Shown here: positions 54,301-59,413 of the stretch, one piece after another
How the letters are laid out: every line of letters starts with the position of its first letter
Position numbering within the stretch: the first letter of the stretch is position 1
Origin: Gonatopus flavifemur
Taxonomy: Eukaryota; Arthropoda; Insecta; Hymenoptera; Dryinidae
Length of the DNA: 64,000 nt
Reading direction: 5' to 3'
Assembly (NCBI GenBank): GCA_018340375.1
Contig: JAFFJZ010000001.1
Location: 64,410,001-64,474,000 of the forward strand
The notes under the pieces: generated by a model
Database searches by the model: none
What the model saw: the letters and a program-made list of their open reading frames with translations, nothing else
Told to the model about the DNA's origin: nothing
Made by a program: the position numbers and the translations under genes

Positions 54301-57300
54301 TTTTTTTTCTAGTACGTCATAACTGAATTATCCTTTGGATACCAATTAAACTCTTTTCTGAGCGAAAAGTTTACAGCAATTTCAATGAATTGACATGCGA
54401 ACGAATTTGAATGACGATGCTCTTCCATTTTTACACAGATGCAAGCGGAGCTGGGTAGAAGCGAGGCAATGACCTGTCAGGAATTGCTTGCCTTGAGTGG
54501 TGCTCTGAGCGCGGCTCTACCTACTGGTCAATTAGCTCTCGATTCGTTCCTGAATTCCCTCACAAAAGGTAAATTCATTAGCGAGCGGTGGTAACGCGAA
54601 CACGTAAACATGCGAATTCAATGAAATCGATGGATTTGCGTTGATCGTTTCAGGAATTACAGAACGACGTATCACGTTAGGAGATCGAACGCATTGGTTG
54701 ACGACCGACGTGGATAATTGTTCGTGCTGTTGCGAAAGCCAGAATGGACCAGACCAGTGGCCGGATGATGCGGATAAATGGCAACACTCCTCTAGGGTTA
54801 GAAGATTTTTCCACGTTCTCGCTAATCGATGTATCGGCGGGTTGCGGTGCATACGTGAGGGAATCAAAGCACTTGTTGAGCACAAATATTTTCAGCAGGG
54901 TATACTCTTGGCGATTCTCATTAATACTTTGAGTATGGGAATAGAGTACCATAATCAGGTTTGTGCGTGTATTCATTTCATTTCTTACTCTTAAAGGAGT
55001 ATCTCCGAATTCGATATATTTACCATTTTATTTTGTTGTGTTTCAATTAGCCAGAGCAATTAACTGTGATAGTCGAGATAAGCAATATTGTCTTCTCATT
55101 CATTTTCGGTGTGGAAATGTTACTCAAGATCATAGCCGAAGGTCCCTTTGGTTACATCAGCAATGGATTCAACGTTTTCGATGGAATCGTGGTCGTTTTG
55201 AGGTAAATTAATTATTTTTTTTTAATTTGCCAATGGCTTTTTATATTAGGTGTATTCCAGAATTTGAAGCTTAATTCTCAAAAAGTGAATACATACTTAT
55301 GATTCAAAGTAATGGCTGTCGCTAGCCACTACTTTTTTCTATCTTTTTGGAAATTGTCGGATCCCATCTCGGGAGAGCGATGCATCTTGTGAGGCGATCC
55401 ATTCTCCACCTTCTTCATAAGAATGAGAATGCTGATCATTCAGGATCATTGATCGAAATGAATGGTAGTCGGAAGGAGCAATGTCTGGAGAGTACGGCGG
55501 ATGGGGTAAGACTTCCCATTTTGGTGTTTCCAAATATGTCTTGACTGGTTATGAGACATGTGGCCGAGCATTATAATGTCGAAGGATAACTTTATCGTGT
55601 CTTTCTTGGTACTGTGCACGGAAAAAATAATTTAGCTGCAGCAGCTAAATGGCTAGCACAGACACGGACAGCCGTTAAATTAGCTCCCGCAGTTACATTT
55701 TAGCTACCACCGCAAAGAAATTAGCTACAAATGCAAATTTTTTCACTATAACAGCTAAAATTTAGCTACAGGAGTTAATTCAATGACTGTCCATGTCCGT
55801 GCTAGCCACTTAGGTGCTGCAGCTAAATTATTCTTTCCGTGTGGCCGTTTCCCCTTCAATGCTCGGCTCAAACGCATCAACTGCGTTATCGTATATCGAT
55901 CCCCTGTAATGGTTTCACTCGGTTTCAATAGCTCATAATACACGAAACCGAGCTGTTCCCACCAAATACAGAGCATAACCTTTACACTATGAGTATATTT
56001 GGTTCAGTCGCCGCCGTGGGGACATGTCCGAGCATTCCCCAGGATTTTCTGAGCTTGAGATTATCGTAGTGGATCCATTCTTCCTCGCCGGTCACAATGC
56101 GGTGTAAAAACCCCTTTCGATTCTGTCTTTGAAGCAGCTGTTCGCAAGTAAAGAAACGTCGTTGAACGTCTCTTGGCTTCAATTCGTACGGAACCCAATT
56201 CCCCTGTTTCTGAATCATTCCCATGGCTCTGAGGCGTTTCGAGATGGTTTGTTGAGTTACTCCCAATGATTTTGCCAATTCTTCTGACGTTTGGCACGAG
56301 TCTTCTTCAAAAATTTTCTCTCTTCCACCGCCATATCGGTCCTCGACATTGAAATCACCCTTCTTGAAACGTTGAAACCATTCACGACACGTTCTTTCAC
56401 TCAAAGCACCCTCACCGTGAGTACTTGACAGCATTCGATGAGCCTCAGCTGCAGATTTCTTCAAAAGAAAGCAGAAAATCAGAACTGCCCGCAATTGACG
56501 AGAATTCGGCTCCAAAACTGACATCTTCGATCGAGTAAAAATTGATGATTTAATCAAAAATTCACTAATATGACGATGTTGTTATGTTGACACATGCACG
56601 GAAAAAAATCTCCATATGAAAATTACATGAAAAATCAGGTAACGATTACAGTGTGGATTTCATGTAAAATTCACTACACAATCCTGTTGGATTTACATTG
56701 TTATTAAAGGTAATTCAAAGCAACACTTCTCTCATTTACATAAAGCTGAAACTAGCAGGCTTGAAGTTAGCAATCGATTGAGTAGCATCCTACCAAACGT
56801 TTCAGATCCTCAAACCCTCAATAAAAATTGTGTATAAAGAGTTATGAAAAGCGGCTGCTAGCTCTACGGCTGCCAGTTCCAATTTCATCTCATTTACTTT
56901 GATAACAATGTAAATATAACATTGGTTCCAAAGTGAATTTTACTCCAATTGCATTCATGTGAGCAGTTATGTTAAATTCACAGCAGCCAATGTAAAATTT
57001 ACATAGGACTTTTTTCCGTGTGGCTAACCTTACTGTGTGACATTCATTACCTAACTTATTCCGACCGCCACCTACCGACGCAACCATATATTGTAAACGG
57101 CAGAAGCAAATAAGTTGTACACCTAATATGAAAACTGTTCGATATTCTAAAGTCTTGCAGTGGTGTTATTGAAAGTGTAAGGATACGAGATCGTGTCTTA
57201 TCGATATTGCGGAAGAATGTGGTCAGTCGTTGTTGGGTACAAAATTTTGTCAAGTCAGAAAAAGAATTGTTCGACGAGAAAGCGTTACTTCTTACCTTTC

Positions 57301-57780
57301 TCCTCATTTGTCTCGACTGTTTGTTATTGGATAAGCATGACATAACAATGTACAACAATACAAGACGACCCTCGCAAACCTTGAATCTCGAGAGGACTAA
57401 AAATTTGCCAAGTCATGCACGGTTCGTCTTGTAAACTTTATCGACGAATGGAACTTTTGTTGCTTTTTAACAGAAAAGAGTGGAGCTTGAAACGATAGAG
57501 TATACTTTCGAGTTGTTGTTTTGTCGGTGAAGGGTTTTTTGCGTTAAAAAAAAAACTCCTGTTTCACCTGTTACAGCGTCGTGGAACTGTGCCAGACTAT
57601 GGGTGAAGAAAGGGGTGGAAACTCTGGATTAAGCGTGTTAAGAACCTTCCGGCTGCTCAGGATCCTCAAACTCGTTCGCTTTTTGCCAAATTTACGGCGA
57701 CAACTGTTTGTCATGTTACGCACCATGGATAACGTCGCAGTATTCTTTTCTCTTTTAGTACTTTTCATCTTTATATTCAG
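12777..57780 (+). CDS. Ca-alpha1T: T-type (Cav3) voltage-gated calcium channel alpha-1 subunit, partial gene, 15 exons
   Basis: Pore-forming subunit of a low-voltage-activated calcium channel in the plasma membrane. Such channels conduct calcium near resting potential and support burst firing and pacemaking (family knowledge). Joining 15 exons at GT-AG sites gives about 870 codons with no stop and matching phases. They cover domain I S1-S6, the I-II linker and domain II S1 to S5. Cav3 hallmarks are the S1 stretch [14 protein letters not shown], the domain I S4 arginine ladder, the S5 stretch [15 protein letters not shown], the SLEGW filter motif, and IS6 followed directly by FSETKKRE with no beta-subunit interaction motif that I recognise. 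The frame enters exon 1 needing one upstream base and leaves exon 15 two bases into a codon, so both ends are missing. I see no promoter or start codon. A sodium channel or Cav1/Cav2 is unlikely from these motifs. Confidence 0.95.
12962..13224. mobile_element. miniature inverted-repeat element
   Basis: Starts cactgagaaaaatctgc and ends catttttctcagt. The interior contains ggtgaaaaatac-type inverted repeats. It has no coding capacity and abuts mariner copy A by about a dozen bases. Confidence 0.6.
13237..14407 (-). mobile_element. mariner copy A (Mos1/mauritiana-like), decayed
   Basis: The 3' terminus is intact (TA then ttaggtgtacgactttgc at 13237). The 5' end breaks off after ggaagcaa near 14407, where copy B continues with its terminal repeat. 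Relative to copy B it lacks about 30 bases near 13645 and about 50 bases in the transposase amino terminus. Both differences could also be gains in copy B. Confidence 0.88.
13240..14265 (-). pseudogene. mariner transposase pseudogene A
   Basis: On the minus strand, 13723-14253 encodes an intact stretch with the mariner helix-turn-helix ([39 protein letters not shown]) and the first catalytic aspartate in [15 protein letters not shown]. After a frame break near 13720, further pieces encode [15 protein letters not shown] and [15 protein letters not shown]. In Mos1-type proteins the third block reads APSDYHLF; here it is APFNDHLF, so the catalytic aspartate position appears to be asparagine. It cannot be active as it stands. 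Domains: DNA binding, then DDE/D34D catalytic core. Confidence 0.9.
14640..14900. repeat. tatcggtttctat repeat block
   Basis: Two copies of a phrase like cggtt(c/t)ctatg(c/t)ggttattgtcacag (about 14703 and 14838) together with inverted tatcgg motifs. Probably a diverged inverted-repeat element whose ends I cannot fix. Confidence 0.5.
15033..15098. repeat. perfect palindrome, 28-base arms
   Basis: Left arm starts atgcaaacgcaagaacgc and ends gcgcaga; a 10-base loop follows, then the exact inverse. Flanking gtctgtctac (left) and gtaggcagac (right) extend the symmetry, giving a foldback of about 100 bases (15016-15117). Confidence 0.9.
15144..15398 (+). mobile_element. TA-flanked miniature element, copy 1
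   Basis: It starts cacggaaaaaagaaaacag and ends ctgttttcttctttccgtg, flanked by TA on both sides. The interior includes gcaatggttactgtgaattg, gttcattaccgcgtctccc and inverse parts. A near-identical copy lies at 32014-32264 in the opposite orientation. Confidence 0.88.
15519..15627. repeat. imperfect hairpin, about 47-base arms
   Basis: gccttcagaagtagctgatc through gcttctcaa pairs with ttgagaactgatcc through ggaaggc; the loop is about 13 bases. There is no target duplication that I can define. Confidence 0.8.
15750..16034. mobile_element. miniature inverted-repeat element
   Basis: Arms: tacacgaaaaatatcag, then ttgttgactagtatgcca and ggacggagcacag on the left; the inverse on the right, ending ttttttccgtgta. 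The centre is near 15890. Terminal symmetry of about 110 bases with scattered mismatches. Confidence 0.75.
16035..16967. mobile_element. TCCCATATA-ended foldback element
   Basis: Ends are tcccatataatacacgaag and its inverse cttcgtgtgttatatggga, one mismatch over 19 bases, continuing into longer gaattctt-rich arms. A diverged relative lies at 24995-25340. The middle is occupied by a TTAA-flanked element. Confidence 0.8.
16153..16793. mobile_element. TTAA-flanked element nested in 16035-16967
   Basis: Begins gggggatagccactgtgatg and ends catcacaggggctatccccc, with TTAA on both sides (16149-16152, 16794-16797). The target preference suggests piggyBac-type mobilisation. The ends differ from the CCC-start usual in that superfamily, so the assignment is tentative. 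No transposase is seen. Confidence 0.75.
17404..18465. mobile_element. CCCAG-ended element with ttgatcaatt repeats
   Basis: Left end cccagccaaccatgg; right end ggttaactggg; TA on both sides. Near each end lies a phrase resembling ggtcgc(t/c)(g/a)atgcggaca followed by ggacaat(g/c)attgat. The element is about 1.06 kb, with no coding potential seen. Confidence 0.65.
19557..19690 (+). CDS. Ca-alpha1T: Ca-alpha1T exon 2: domain I S2 and S3
   Basis: The acceptor is ttttacag and the donor gtatgt. The exon encodes [19 protein letters not shown] (S2, with the acidic residue that serves as gating-charge counterpart in this family), a short [11 protein letters not shown] linker, and LDFFIVAAG (S3). Forty-four codons plus two bases; the split glycine codon is completed by exon 3. 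Confidence 0.95.
19691..20058. other. Ca-alpha1T: intron 2 of Ca-alpha1T (368 bases)
   Basis: AT-rich, bounded by gtatgt and ttacag. No repeat or exon seen. Confidence 0.9.
20059..20156 (+). CDS. Ca-alpha1T: Ca-alpha1T exon 3: domain I S3-S4 and voltage-sensor S4
   Basis: The acceptor is cgttacag and the donor gtgagt. It encodes [16 protein letters not shown], then the S4 charge ladder [17 protein letters not shown] with arginines at every third position. The acceptor region reads cagag, but only cutting after the first ag keeps frame with exon 2. It ends with the first base of the serine codon completed in exon 4. Confidence 0.95.
20237..20276. repeat. (CT)n/(TA)n microsatellite
   Basis: ctctct, then tatatctatat, then a CT run. 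It lies 80 bases after the exon 3 donor. Confidence 0.85.
21115..21280. repeat. inverted repeat around a ~95-base loop
   Basis: gacgaccagaaaaagtggg (about 21142) pairs with ccacttttttctggtcgtc (about 21257), and aacattctggtt pairs with aaccagaatgt. Probably a diverged miniature element; ends not fixed. Confidence 0.6.
23335..23506 (+). CDS. Ca-alpha1T: Ca-alpha1T exon 4: domain I S4-S5 linker and S5
   Basis: The acceptor is tctttcag and the donor gtaagt. It encodes [18 protein letters not shown] (S4-S5 linker into S5), the hydrophobic run [19 protein letters not shown], then the start of the extracellular turret ([17 protein letters not shown]). It ends two bases into an acidic codon completed in exon 5, across the largest intron of the window. 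Confidence 0.95.
24995..25340. mobile_element. relative of the TCCCATATA-ended element, interrupted
   Basis: The right end, aaagaattcttcgagtgctatatggga, is the inverse of the 16035 element's start. The left end reads gagaatata, then (after the insertion at 25005-25212) gcacctgaagaattctttgag, so the left terminal repeat was cut by that insertion (inference). Confidence 0.65.
25005..25212. mobile_element. TA-flanked miniature palindromic element (208 bases)
   Basis: Starts cactgaaaaagaaat and ends tttttttcagtg, with TA on both sides. Long arms: ccagtcaaataaatattcat and tttgtcctgtacc on the left and their inverse on the right. Likely inserted at a TA inside the terminal repeat of the element around it. 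Confidence 0.85.
26801..26918. repeat. GC-rich palindrome with ggccca motifs
   Basis: ctccactttggcccagtctt pairs with aagactggaccaaagtgg around cccatatggg; ctcagcg pairs with cgctgag. ggccca-rich sequence continues in diverged form to about 27150, standing out from the AT-rich surroundings. Confidence 0.75.
27473..27500. repeat. (TATC)n microsatellite
   Basis: About seven ctat units. Confidence 0.9.
28666..29168. mobile_element. foldback inserted in left arm of 28644-29684
   Basis: Arms of roughly 220 bases: cccgaagag, agcttcagcgaacgttcaaa and gttctacgaacgttgaaatg on the left, their inverses on the right, around an AT-rich loop near 28910. Dense aacgttc motifs. A target duplication is not evident. 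Confidence 0.75.
29445..29612. mobile_element. insertion in right arm of 28644-29684, CCACATAGCA family
   Basis: A segment absent from the left arm. Its second half (from cacatagcactgg at 29512 to tgctatgtggg) is an inverted-repeat unit whose ends resemble those of the element at 30751-31850. Confidence 0.6.
31041..31160 (-). repeat. tRNA-like segment, possible SINE remnant
   Basis: Read on the minus strand it contains gaacccaggttcgatcccca, a good match to the tRNA T-arm and polymerase III B box (GGTTCGANNCC). About 45 bases upstream is gaagtgatagaagc, reminiscent of an A box / D arm. The anticodon stem does not pair well, so it is not a functional tRNA. A degenerate tRNA or tRNA-derived SINE is likely. 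No tail or target duplication was found. Confidence 0.5.
31215..31575. repeat. three diverged tandem repeats
   Basis: Units beginning near 31219, 31329 and 31478 share a phrase like cgattcagaatcttctgaaa, then (in two of them) aataggtcgt(a/g)ggagag, then a T-rich stretch and aattttaccaa / aattttatcaa. Spacing is about 110-150 bases. Confidence 0.7.
32014..32264 (-). mobile_element. TA-flanked miniature element, copy 2 (inverted)
   Basis: Starts cacggaaagaagaaaacag and ends ctgttttcttttttccgtg; TA on both sides. It is the reverse complement of copy 1 at 15144-15398 with few differences along the full length. Confidence 0.88.
33252..33315. repeat. (TAC)n microsatellite
   Basis: Long run of tac units with few interruptions. 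The minus-strand valine-rich open frame here is an artefact. Confidence 0.92.
39036..39078. repeat. (CT)n microsatellite
   Basis: CT run with occasional tt and cc interruptions. Confidence 0.85.
40715..40936. mobile_element. miniature palindromic element
   Basis: Left caccgagaaaacgtttgttt, aaaattttggttg and aacgcaaaggaactttttgg; the right side is the inverse, ending caaactgtga. Arms about 95 bases with scattered mismatches around a centre near 40828. Confidence 0.75.
41200..41375. mobile_element. fragment of agct-module element
   Basis: agctgcatcagct, agctattacaact, actgcaacagc and aacacagct modules in succession, ending cattttttgtccgtg-like sequence (catttttgtccgtg). A second block with agctgctgtagc modules lies near 41908-42045. 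Same modular design as 163-476. Confidence 0.55.
42223..42528. mobile_element. CACGG-ended element with agct modules
   Basis: Starts cacggagaaaaatgacatag after TA; repeated modules such as agctggggcagct, gctatagct, agttgtagct and agctgcaattgc. The right end is decayed (gtttcccgt). Confidence 0.6.
45036..46526 (-). mobile_element. internally deleted hAT element inside mariner C
   Basis: Ends cagggttggtccgaaaaaac and the inverse of caggtttggaaaaaagccgg; flanked by accatatc (45028-45035) and gccatatc (46527-46534), an 8-base duplication with one mismatch. Length 1491, shorter than autonomous hAT elements. It retains one recognisable transposase piece. Confidence 0.9.
45245..45553 (-). pseudogene. 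hAT transposase C-terminal dimerisation fragment
   Basis: A 102-residue frame with [12 protein letters not shown], then [19 protein letters not shown], then [20 protein letters not shown]. The (P)SSAxxERVFS and NRLGxEKAxKLV motifs are diagnostic of the hAT dimerisation domain. The catalytic core is absent, so it is a remnant. It lies in the same orientation as the host mariner. Confidence 0.9.
47676..47815. mobile_element. ATCCCTATT-ended miniature element (short copy)
   Basis: Starts atccctattccaaacgtccg and ends cggacatttttaatagggat. Interior gtccgaca, gtcggtttttgtccc and tttccgacagaaccagacag. A longer relative is at 58628-59604. Confidence 0.8.
48429..48631. mobile_element. perfect 89-base inverted repeat, 25-base loop
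   Basis: Left arm starts cacagtaaaaaatttttcg and ends caacacaatcg (48517); the right arm 48543-48631 is its exact reverse complement over all 89 bases by my reading. The loop is T-rich. CACAG ends resemble other miniature elements here, but flanking dinucleotides (TG and TA) do not match. Confidence 0.9.
48906..49136. mobile_element. miniature inverted-repeat element
   Basis: Left accctgagaaaaataactac, right attatttctctcggtgt; internal aagaaaacatattcttg and its inverse (about 48932 and 49036). Diverged arms. Confidence 0.6.
51225..51328 (+). CDS. Ca-alpha1T: Ca-alpha1T exon 5: domain I extracellular turret, first part
   Basis: The acceptor is ttttacag. One base completes an aspartate codon, then [20 protein letters not shown] and a cysteine-containing turret sequence ending LPPLKI plus one base. 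The donor is gtgagt at 51329. The match to Cav3 turrets (VDLERYY-like start, ICS then paired cysteines) shows that no exon is missing across the 27.7-kb intron. The reading frame stays open into the next exon, so this boundary could be skipped; see the 60-base intron. Confidence 0.88.
51329..51388 (+). other. 60-base stop-free intron, possibly retained
   Basis: It starts gtgagt and ends atatttcag, is AT-rich, and is exactly 60 bases, so splicing or retaining it both keep frame. If retained, it adds 20 residues (starting EYENQNF, ending EIYIS then G) to the domain I turret. Splicing gives KIGNLVC. I favour an intron because both splice sites are near consensus and the insert does not resemble known turrets. 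Retention in some transcripts is possible. Confidence 0.7.
51389..51564 (+). CDS. Ca-alpha1T: Ca-alpha1T exon 6: domain I turret and pore helix
   Basis: It encodes [16 protein letters not shown], then [11 protein letters not shown], then [20 protein letters not shown]. CVNWNxYYTxC followed by NPF and FDNIG is diagnostic of the Cav3 domain I pore region. Three N-glycosylation sequons (NRT, NAT, NNS) sit in the extracellular turret. The donor is gtgagt; it ends in phase 0. Confidence 0.94.
51695..51787 (+). CDS. Ca-alpha1T: Ca-alpha1T exon 7: domain I selectivity filter and start of S6
   Basis: It encodes 31 codons beginning [16 protein letters not shown]. The glutamate of SLEGW is the domain I position of the Cav3 EEDD selectivity filter. 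The segment continues [15 protein letters not shown] into S6. The acceptor is ttctgaag, less typical than the others (A before AG); the donor is gtaagt. Phase 0 at both ends. Confidence 0.95.
51788..52452. other. Ca-alpha1T: intron 7 of Ca-alpha1T (665 bases)
   Basis: Bounded by gtaagt and cttatccag. No repeat or exon seen. A short open frame at 52188-52415 has no recognisable motif. Confidence 0.85.
52453..52631 (+). CDS. Ca-alpha1T: Ca-alpha1T exon 8: IS6 end and proximal I-II linker
   Basis: The acceptor is cttatccag and the donor gtaagt. It encodes [18 protein letters not shown] (S6) then [20 protein letters not shown] and STLAS. In Cav3 channels the segment just after IS6 forms the helix-loop-helix gating brake; the charged run matches that position. 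It ends two bases into a lysine codon. Confidence 0.95.
52711..52877 (+). CDS. Ca-alpha1T: Ca-alpha1T exon 9: I-II linker, second brake helix and basic segment
   Basis: The acceptor is gaatttttag and the donor gtaatc. It completes the lysine codon, then [20 protein letters not shown] followed by a glutamine/arginine-rich stretch and a proline-containing end ([10 protein letters not shown]). The dense positive charge fits the distal part of the Cav3 gating brake (inference). It ends one base into an aspartate codon. Confidence 0.9.
52951..53294 (+). CDS. Ca-alpha1T: Ca-alpha1T exon 10: I-II linker with polyglutamine run
   Basis: The acceptor is tttttatag and the donor gtaagt. It starts [19 protein letters not shown], followed by a glutamine run broken once by serine, encoded mainly by CAA with one CAG (about 53008-53049). 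The remainder is low-complexity Ser/Gly/Pro-rich, with a cysteine/histidine patch ([13 protein letters not shown]). This cytoplasmic linker is poorly conserved in the family. Phase 0 at its end. Confidence 0.88.
53295..53646. other. Ca-alpha1T: intron 10 of Ca-alpha1T (352 bases)
   Basis: AT-rich with a long T-rich tract before the acceptor; nothing else seen. Confidence 0.85.
53647..53877 (+). CDS. Ca-alpha1T: Ca-alpha1T exon 11: central I-II linker
   Basis: The acceptor is gtttttag and the donor gtatgt; 77 codons, phase 0 at both ends. It encodes [19 protein letters not shown] then [19 protein letters not shown] and ends LPDHVQ. The [13 protein letters not shown] basic-serine motif is a possible kinase site (inference). 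I do not recognise a folded domain. Inclusion rests on splice sites, phase and GC-richer coding composition. Confidence 0.85.
53878..54439. other. Ca-alpha1T: intron 11 of Ca-alpha1T (about 560 bases)
   Basis: AT-rich, nothing recognised. It ends with tttacacag. Confidence 0.85.
54440..54568 (+). CDS. Ca-alpha1T: Ca-alpha1T exon 12: I-II linker, [11 protein letters not shown] segment
   Basis: The acceptor is tttacacag and the donor gtaaat. It encodes [20 protein letters not shown] then [20 protein letters not shown] and LTK plus one base. The phase needed by exon 13 requires 130 bases, while my count from the line coordinates gives 129, so the start may be 54439. I treat this as a counting uncertainty and not as a frameshift. 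Confidence 0.85.
54654..54958 (+). CDS. Ca-alpha1T: Ca-alpha1T exon 13: end of I-II linker and domain II S1
   Basis: The acceptor is cgtttcag and the donor gtttgt. It completes a glycine codon, then [20 protein letters not shown], a cysteine cluster (CSCCC), an acidic stretch, and a basic helix before [20 protein letters not shown] and GIEYHNQ. The last part is domain II S1, matching the Cav3 pattern [22 protein letters not shown]. Phase 0 at its end. Confidence 0.95.
55051..55202 (+). CDS. Ca-alpha1T: Ca-alpha1T exon 14: domain II S2 and S3
   Basis: The acceptor is tttcaattag and the donor gtaaat. It encodes [20 protein letters not shown], then [30 protein letters not shown] and two bases of a serine codon. 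EMLLK and FDGIVVV are the S2 and S3 signatures. A mariner copy begins only 43 bases past this exon, inside the following intron. Confidence 0.95.
55339..56530 (-). pseudogene. mariner transposase pseudogene B
   Basis: Minus strand. It starts [19 protein letters not shown] near 56523, then helix-turn-helix parts ([40 protein letters not shown]), then [15 protein letters not shown]. The first catalytic aspartate of GDEKW is glutamate here, and about ten residues are missing before EDSCQT. The frame continues in pieces ([20 protein letters not shown]; the 55617-55841 insertion; [20 protein letters not shown] with the third aspartate kept; GIRQFPKR). Inactive as it stands. Confidence 0.92.
55617..55841. 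mobile_element. CACGG-ended MITE with agct modules, inserted in mariner B
   Basis: Starts cacggaaaaaataatttagc and ends gctaaattattctttccgtg. The TG at its left is repeated at its right; mariner A has the empty site (actgtggcc), confirming a 2-base duplication and the exact ends. The interior carries agctgcagcagct, ggctagcac and atgtccgtgctagcc-type inverted modules. Confidence 0.93.
56597..57020. mobile_element. CACGG-ended element, second insertion in mariner B
   Basis: Starts cacggaaaaaaatctcc and ends aggacttttttccgtg, with TG on both sides; mariner A reads straight through (cacatgtccaacc). Inner arms: ttacatgaaaaatcagg, gtggatttcatgtaaaattc and tttacattgttat, with related inverse sequence on the right. 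Same family as the shell at 5743-8039. Confidence 0.92.
57577..57780 (+). CDS. Ca-alpha1T: Ca-alpha1T exon 15: domain II S4 and start of S5
   Basis: The acceptor is cctgttacag and the donor gtaagt. One base completes the serine codon, then [14 protein letters not shown], the S4 sensor ([20 protein letters not shown]), [20 protein letters not shown] and the S5 run LLVLFIFIF. It ends two bases into a codon. The next exon, expected to begin the ILGMHLFG-type end of S5, is not found up to base 64000. Confidence 0.95.
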
Positions 57781-58825
57781 GTAAGTCACAACGTAACTCC
57801 AATTTTTCACCTCGACGATAATCATCAAATTGATAATAATATCGTATTATTTATTCCAATTATCACGTTTTTCGCGATGAAGAATGTGAGAAATAACATT
57901 TCAGGTGTTCCATAAAAATTTGAATTTCGGTGTATTATCGCGTATTGGCGCTTGTTCAACCATTCTGTCTTTGTTTCGAAGGAGAAGAATGGCAATTCTT
58001 CACAAATTCATTGAAAAAAACAAAAATTCCTGGATATTTAGTTTCCTCAGTCGCATATGTTTTTTTCGTTAGCGAAGAAACGAAGGAATATGAAACCAAA
58101 ACCAAAGATATTTTCACTGCGAGAAATAATTCGAATTAGAGAAATGTTTATGATTCACGATTTAGACTGAATCAATCACATCCCAAAATGATTCGTCGTG
58201 ATTACACCGTTAAAAATGATTTTCTTATCATAAGACGGCAGCCGTCTGAAACATATTCCATTTCACTGGTGAAACGAATCCGTGTTACCATCGGAATTGA
58301 CTGTCTCAATACAATAACCGTTTGTAGTTTTATAAGTAGACGAAAATCGTCTAACTTTGAAATGGATCCCGTCTTCTCGCAAGACGGTATTCATCTCACG
58401 TCAAGAAAAATGTTTCTGATCTGCTCCCAAGCGAGTAAGTTTAAGTATTTTTCTCCTGTCTTATCACTAGAAGGGACCTCCCGTGTGGAAATTAATTCTT
58501 GGCGGCAGTTTTATTTCTAGGCGTCCTTGTTTTATTTCAGGCCCTATTTTGGTTACCTTTATAGGGCCTAGACAGGATTGTCACGCACTCATCTTCAGGG
58601 CCTGCATAGTACTCCCAACTTGGACCTATCCCTATTCTAAATGTCCGACACTTTTTTTTCTGTCAGGATTTGGTCGGTTTTTGTCTCCAAACTGACAATT
58701 TCCGACAGAACCAGACAGGACTTTCACCGGAATCCGTCAGCTTTTGTTTGGCTTTGTCTGGCATTCCAGTCTGTGCAGGATTTGGTCGGTTTTTGTCCAA
58801 GCCCTGACGGTTTTGAGAGACCATA

Positions 58826-59413
58826 AAATAACCGAAAAATAACGGTTGCTTTGTGCGCTTTTGTAACCGAAAGATTACCAAAAAATTACCAAGTTGTAGG
58901 AGATTGATTTCGGTAACGTTTTGGTCATTTTCACGAAAGTGACCGAAAATTGACCGTTTTCAAGAGAAATTTTGTTGGTAAATTTTGGGTAATTTTTGAT
59001 AGAACAACCAAAATTGTTCAAATCAAAATTTTTCGGTCGTTCAGTCAGGTTCTAACTTTGAATTATTTCAGATATCCCTGATTGATGTGAGGAATATTTT
59101 TGGTTATTTGTTGGTAAAAAATCGGTTTTCCATGCGGAAACCCTAATGCAACCAAAATACAACCAAAATATAATCATAATATAACGGTCATTTTTTGGTA
59201 ATTTTTTGGTCGTTCAGTCAGGTTCTAACTTTGAATTATTTCAGATATCCCTGATTGATGTGGGGAATATTTTTGGTTATTTGTTGGTAAAAAATAGGTT
59301 CTCTATGCGGAAACCCTAATGCAACCAAAATACAACTAAAATATAACGATTTTTTTTCGGTAATGTTTTTGGTTCAAAAAGCGCACAAGGCAACCGTTAT
59401 TTTTCGGTAATGT
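58826..59413. mobile_element. inner element with aaccgaaaaataacgg ends
   Basis: Left ataaccgaaaaataacggtt plus gctttgtgcgctttt; right aaaaagcgcacaaggcaacc plus gttatttttcggta, inverted over about 35 bases. It contains a 173-base tandem duplication. Confidence 0.7.
59035..59345. repeat. tandem direct duplication, period about 173 bases
   Basis: ggtcgttcagtcaggttcta starts at 59035 and again at 59208; the copies run together for about 130 bases (through cggaaaccctaatgcaacc) with about five differences. Confidence 0.9.

Larger units (their letters stand above)
55246..57126 (-). mobile_element. mariner copy B (Mos1/mauritiana-like) with two MITE insertions
   Basis: Flanked by TA on both sides; ends ttaggtgtattcc (left, decayed) and the inverse of ttaggtgtacaacttatttg (right). 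Total 1881 bases; removing the two inserted elements leaves about 1.23 kb, near full length. Same orientation and family as copy A. Confidence 0.93.
55203..57576. other. Ca-alpha1T: intron 14 of Ca-alpha1T (2.4 kb), mostly mariner copy B
   Basis: From 55246 to 57126 it is mariner B with two short insertions. Without it the intron would be under 500 bases. The remainder (57129-57576) is unremarkable. Confidence 0.9.

Noticed and set aside
54440..54568. A frameshift in exon 12
   Set aside because: The translated segment is coherent; the one-base discrepancy is between my count and the line coordinates.
59035..59345. CRISPR-like direct repeats
   Set aside because: Only two long copies, no short repeat-spacer pattern, and a eukaryotic context.
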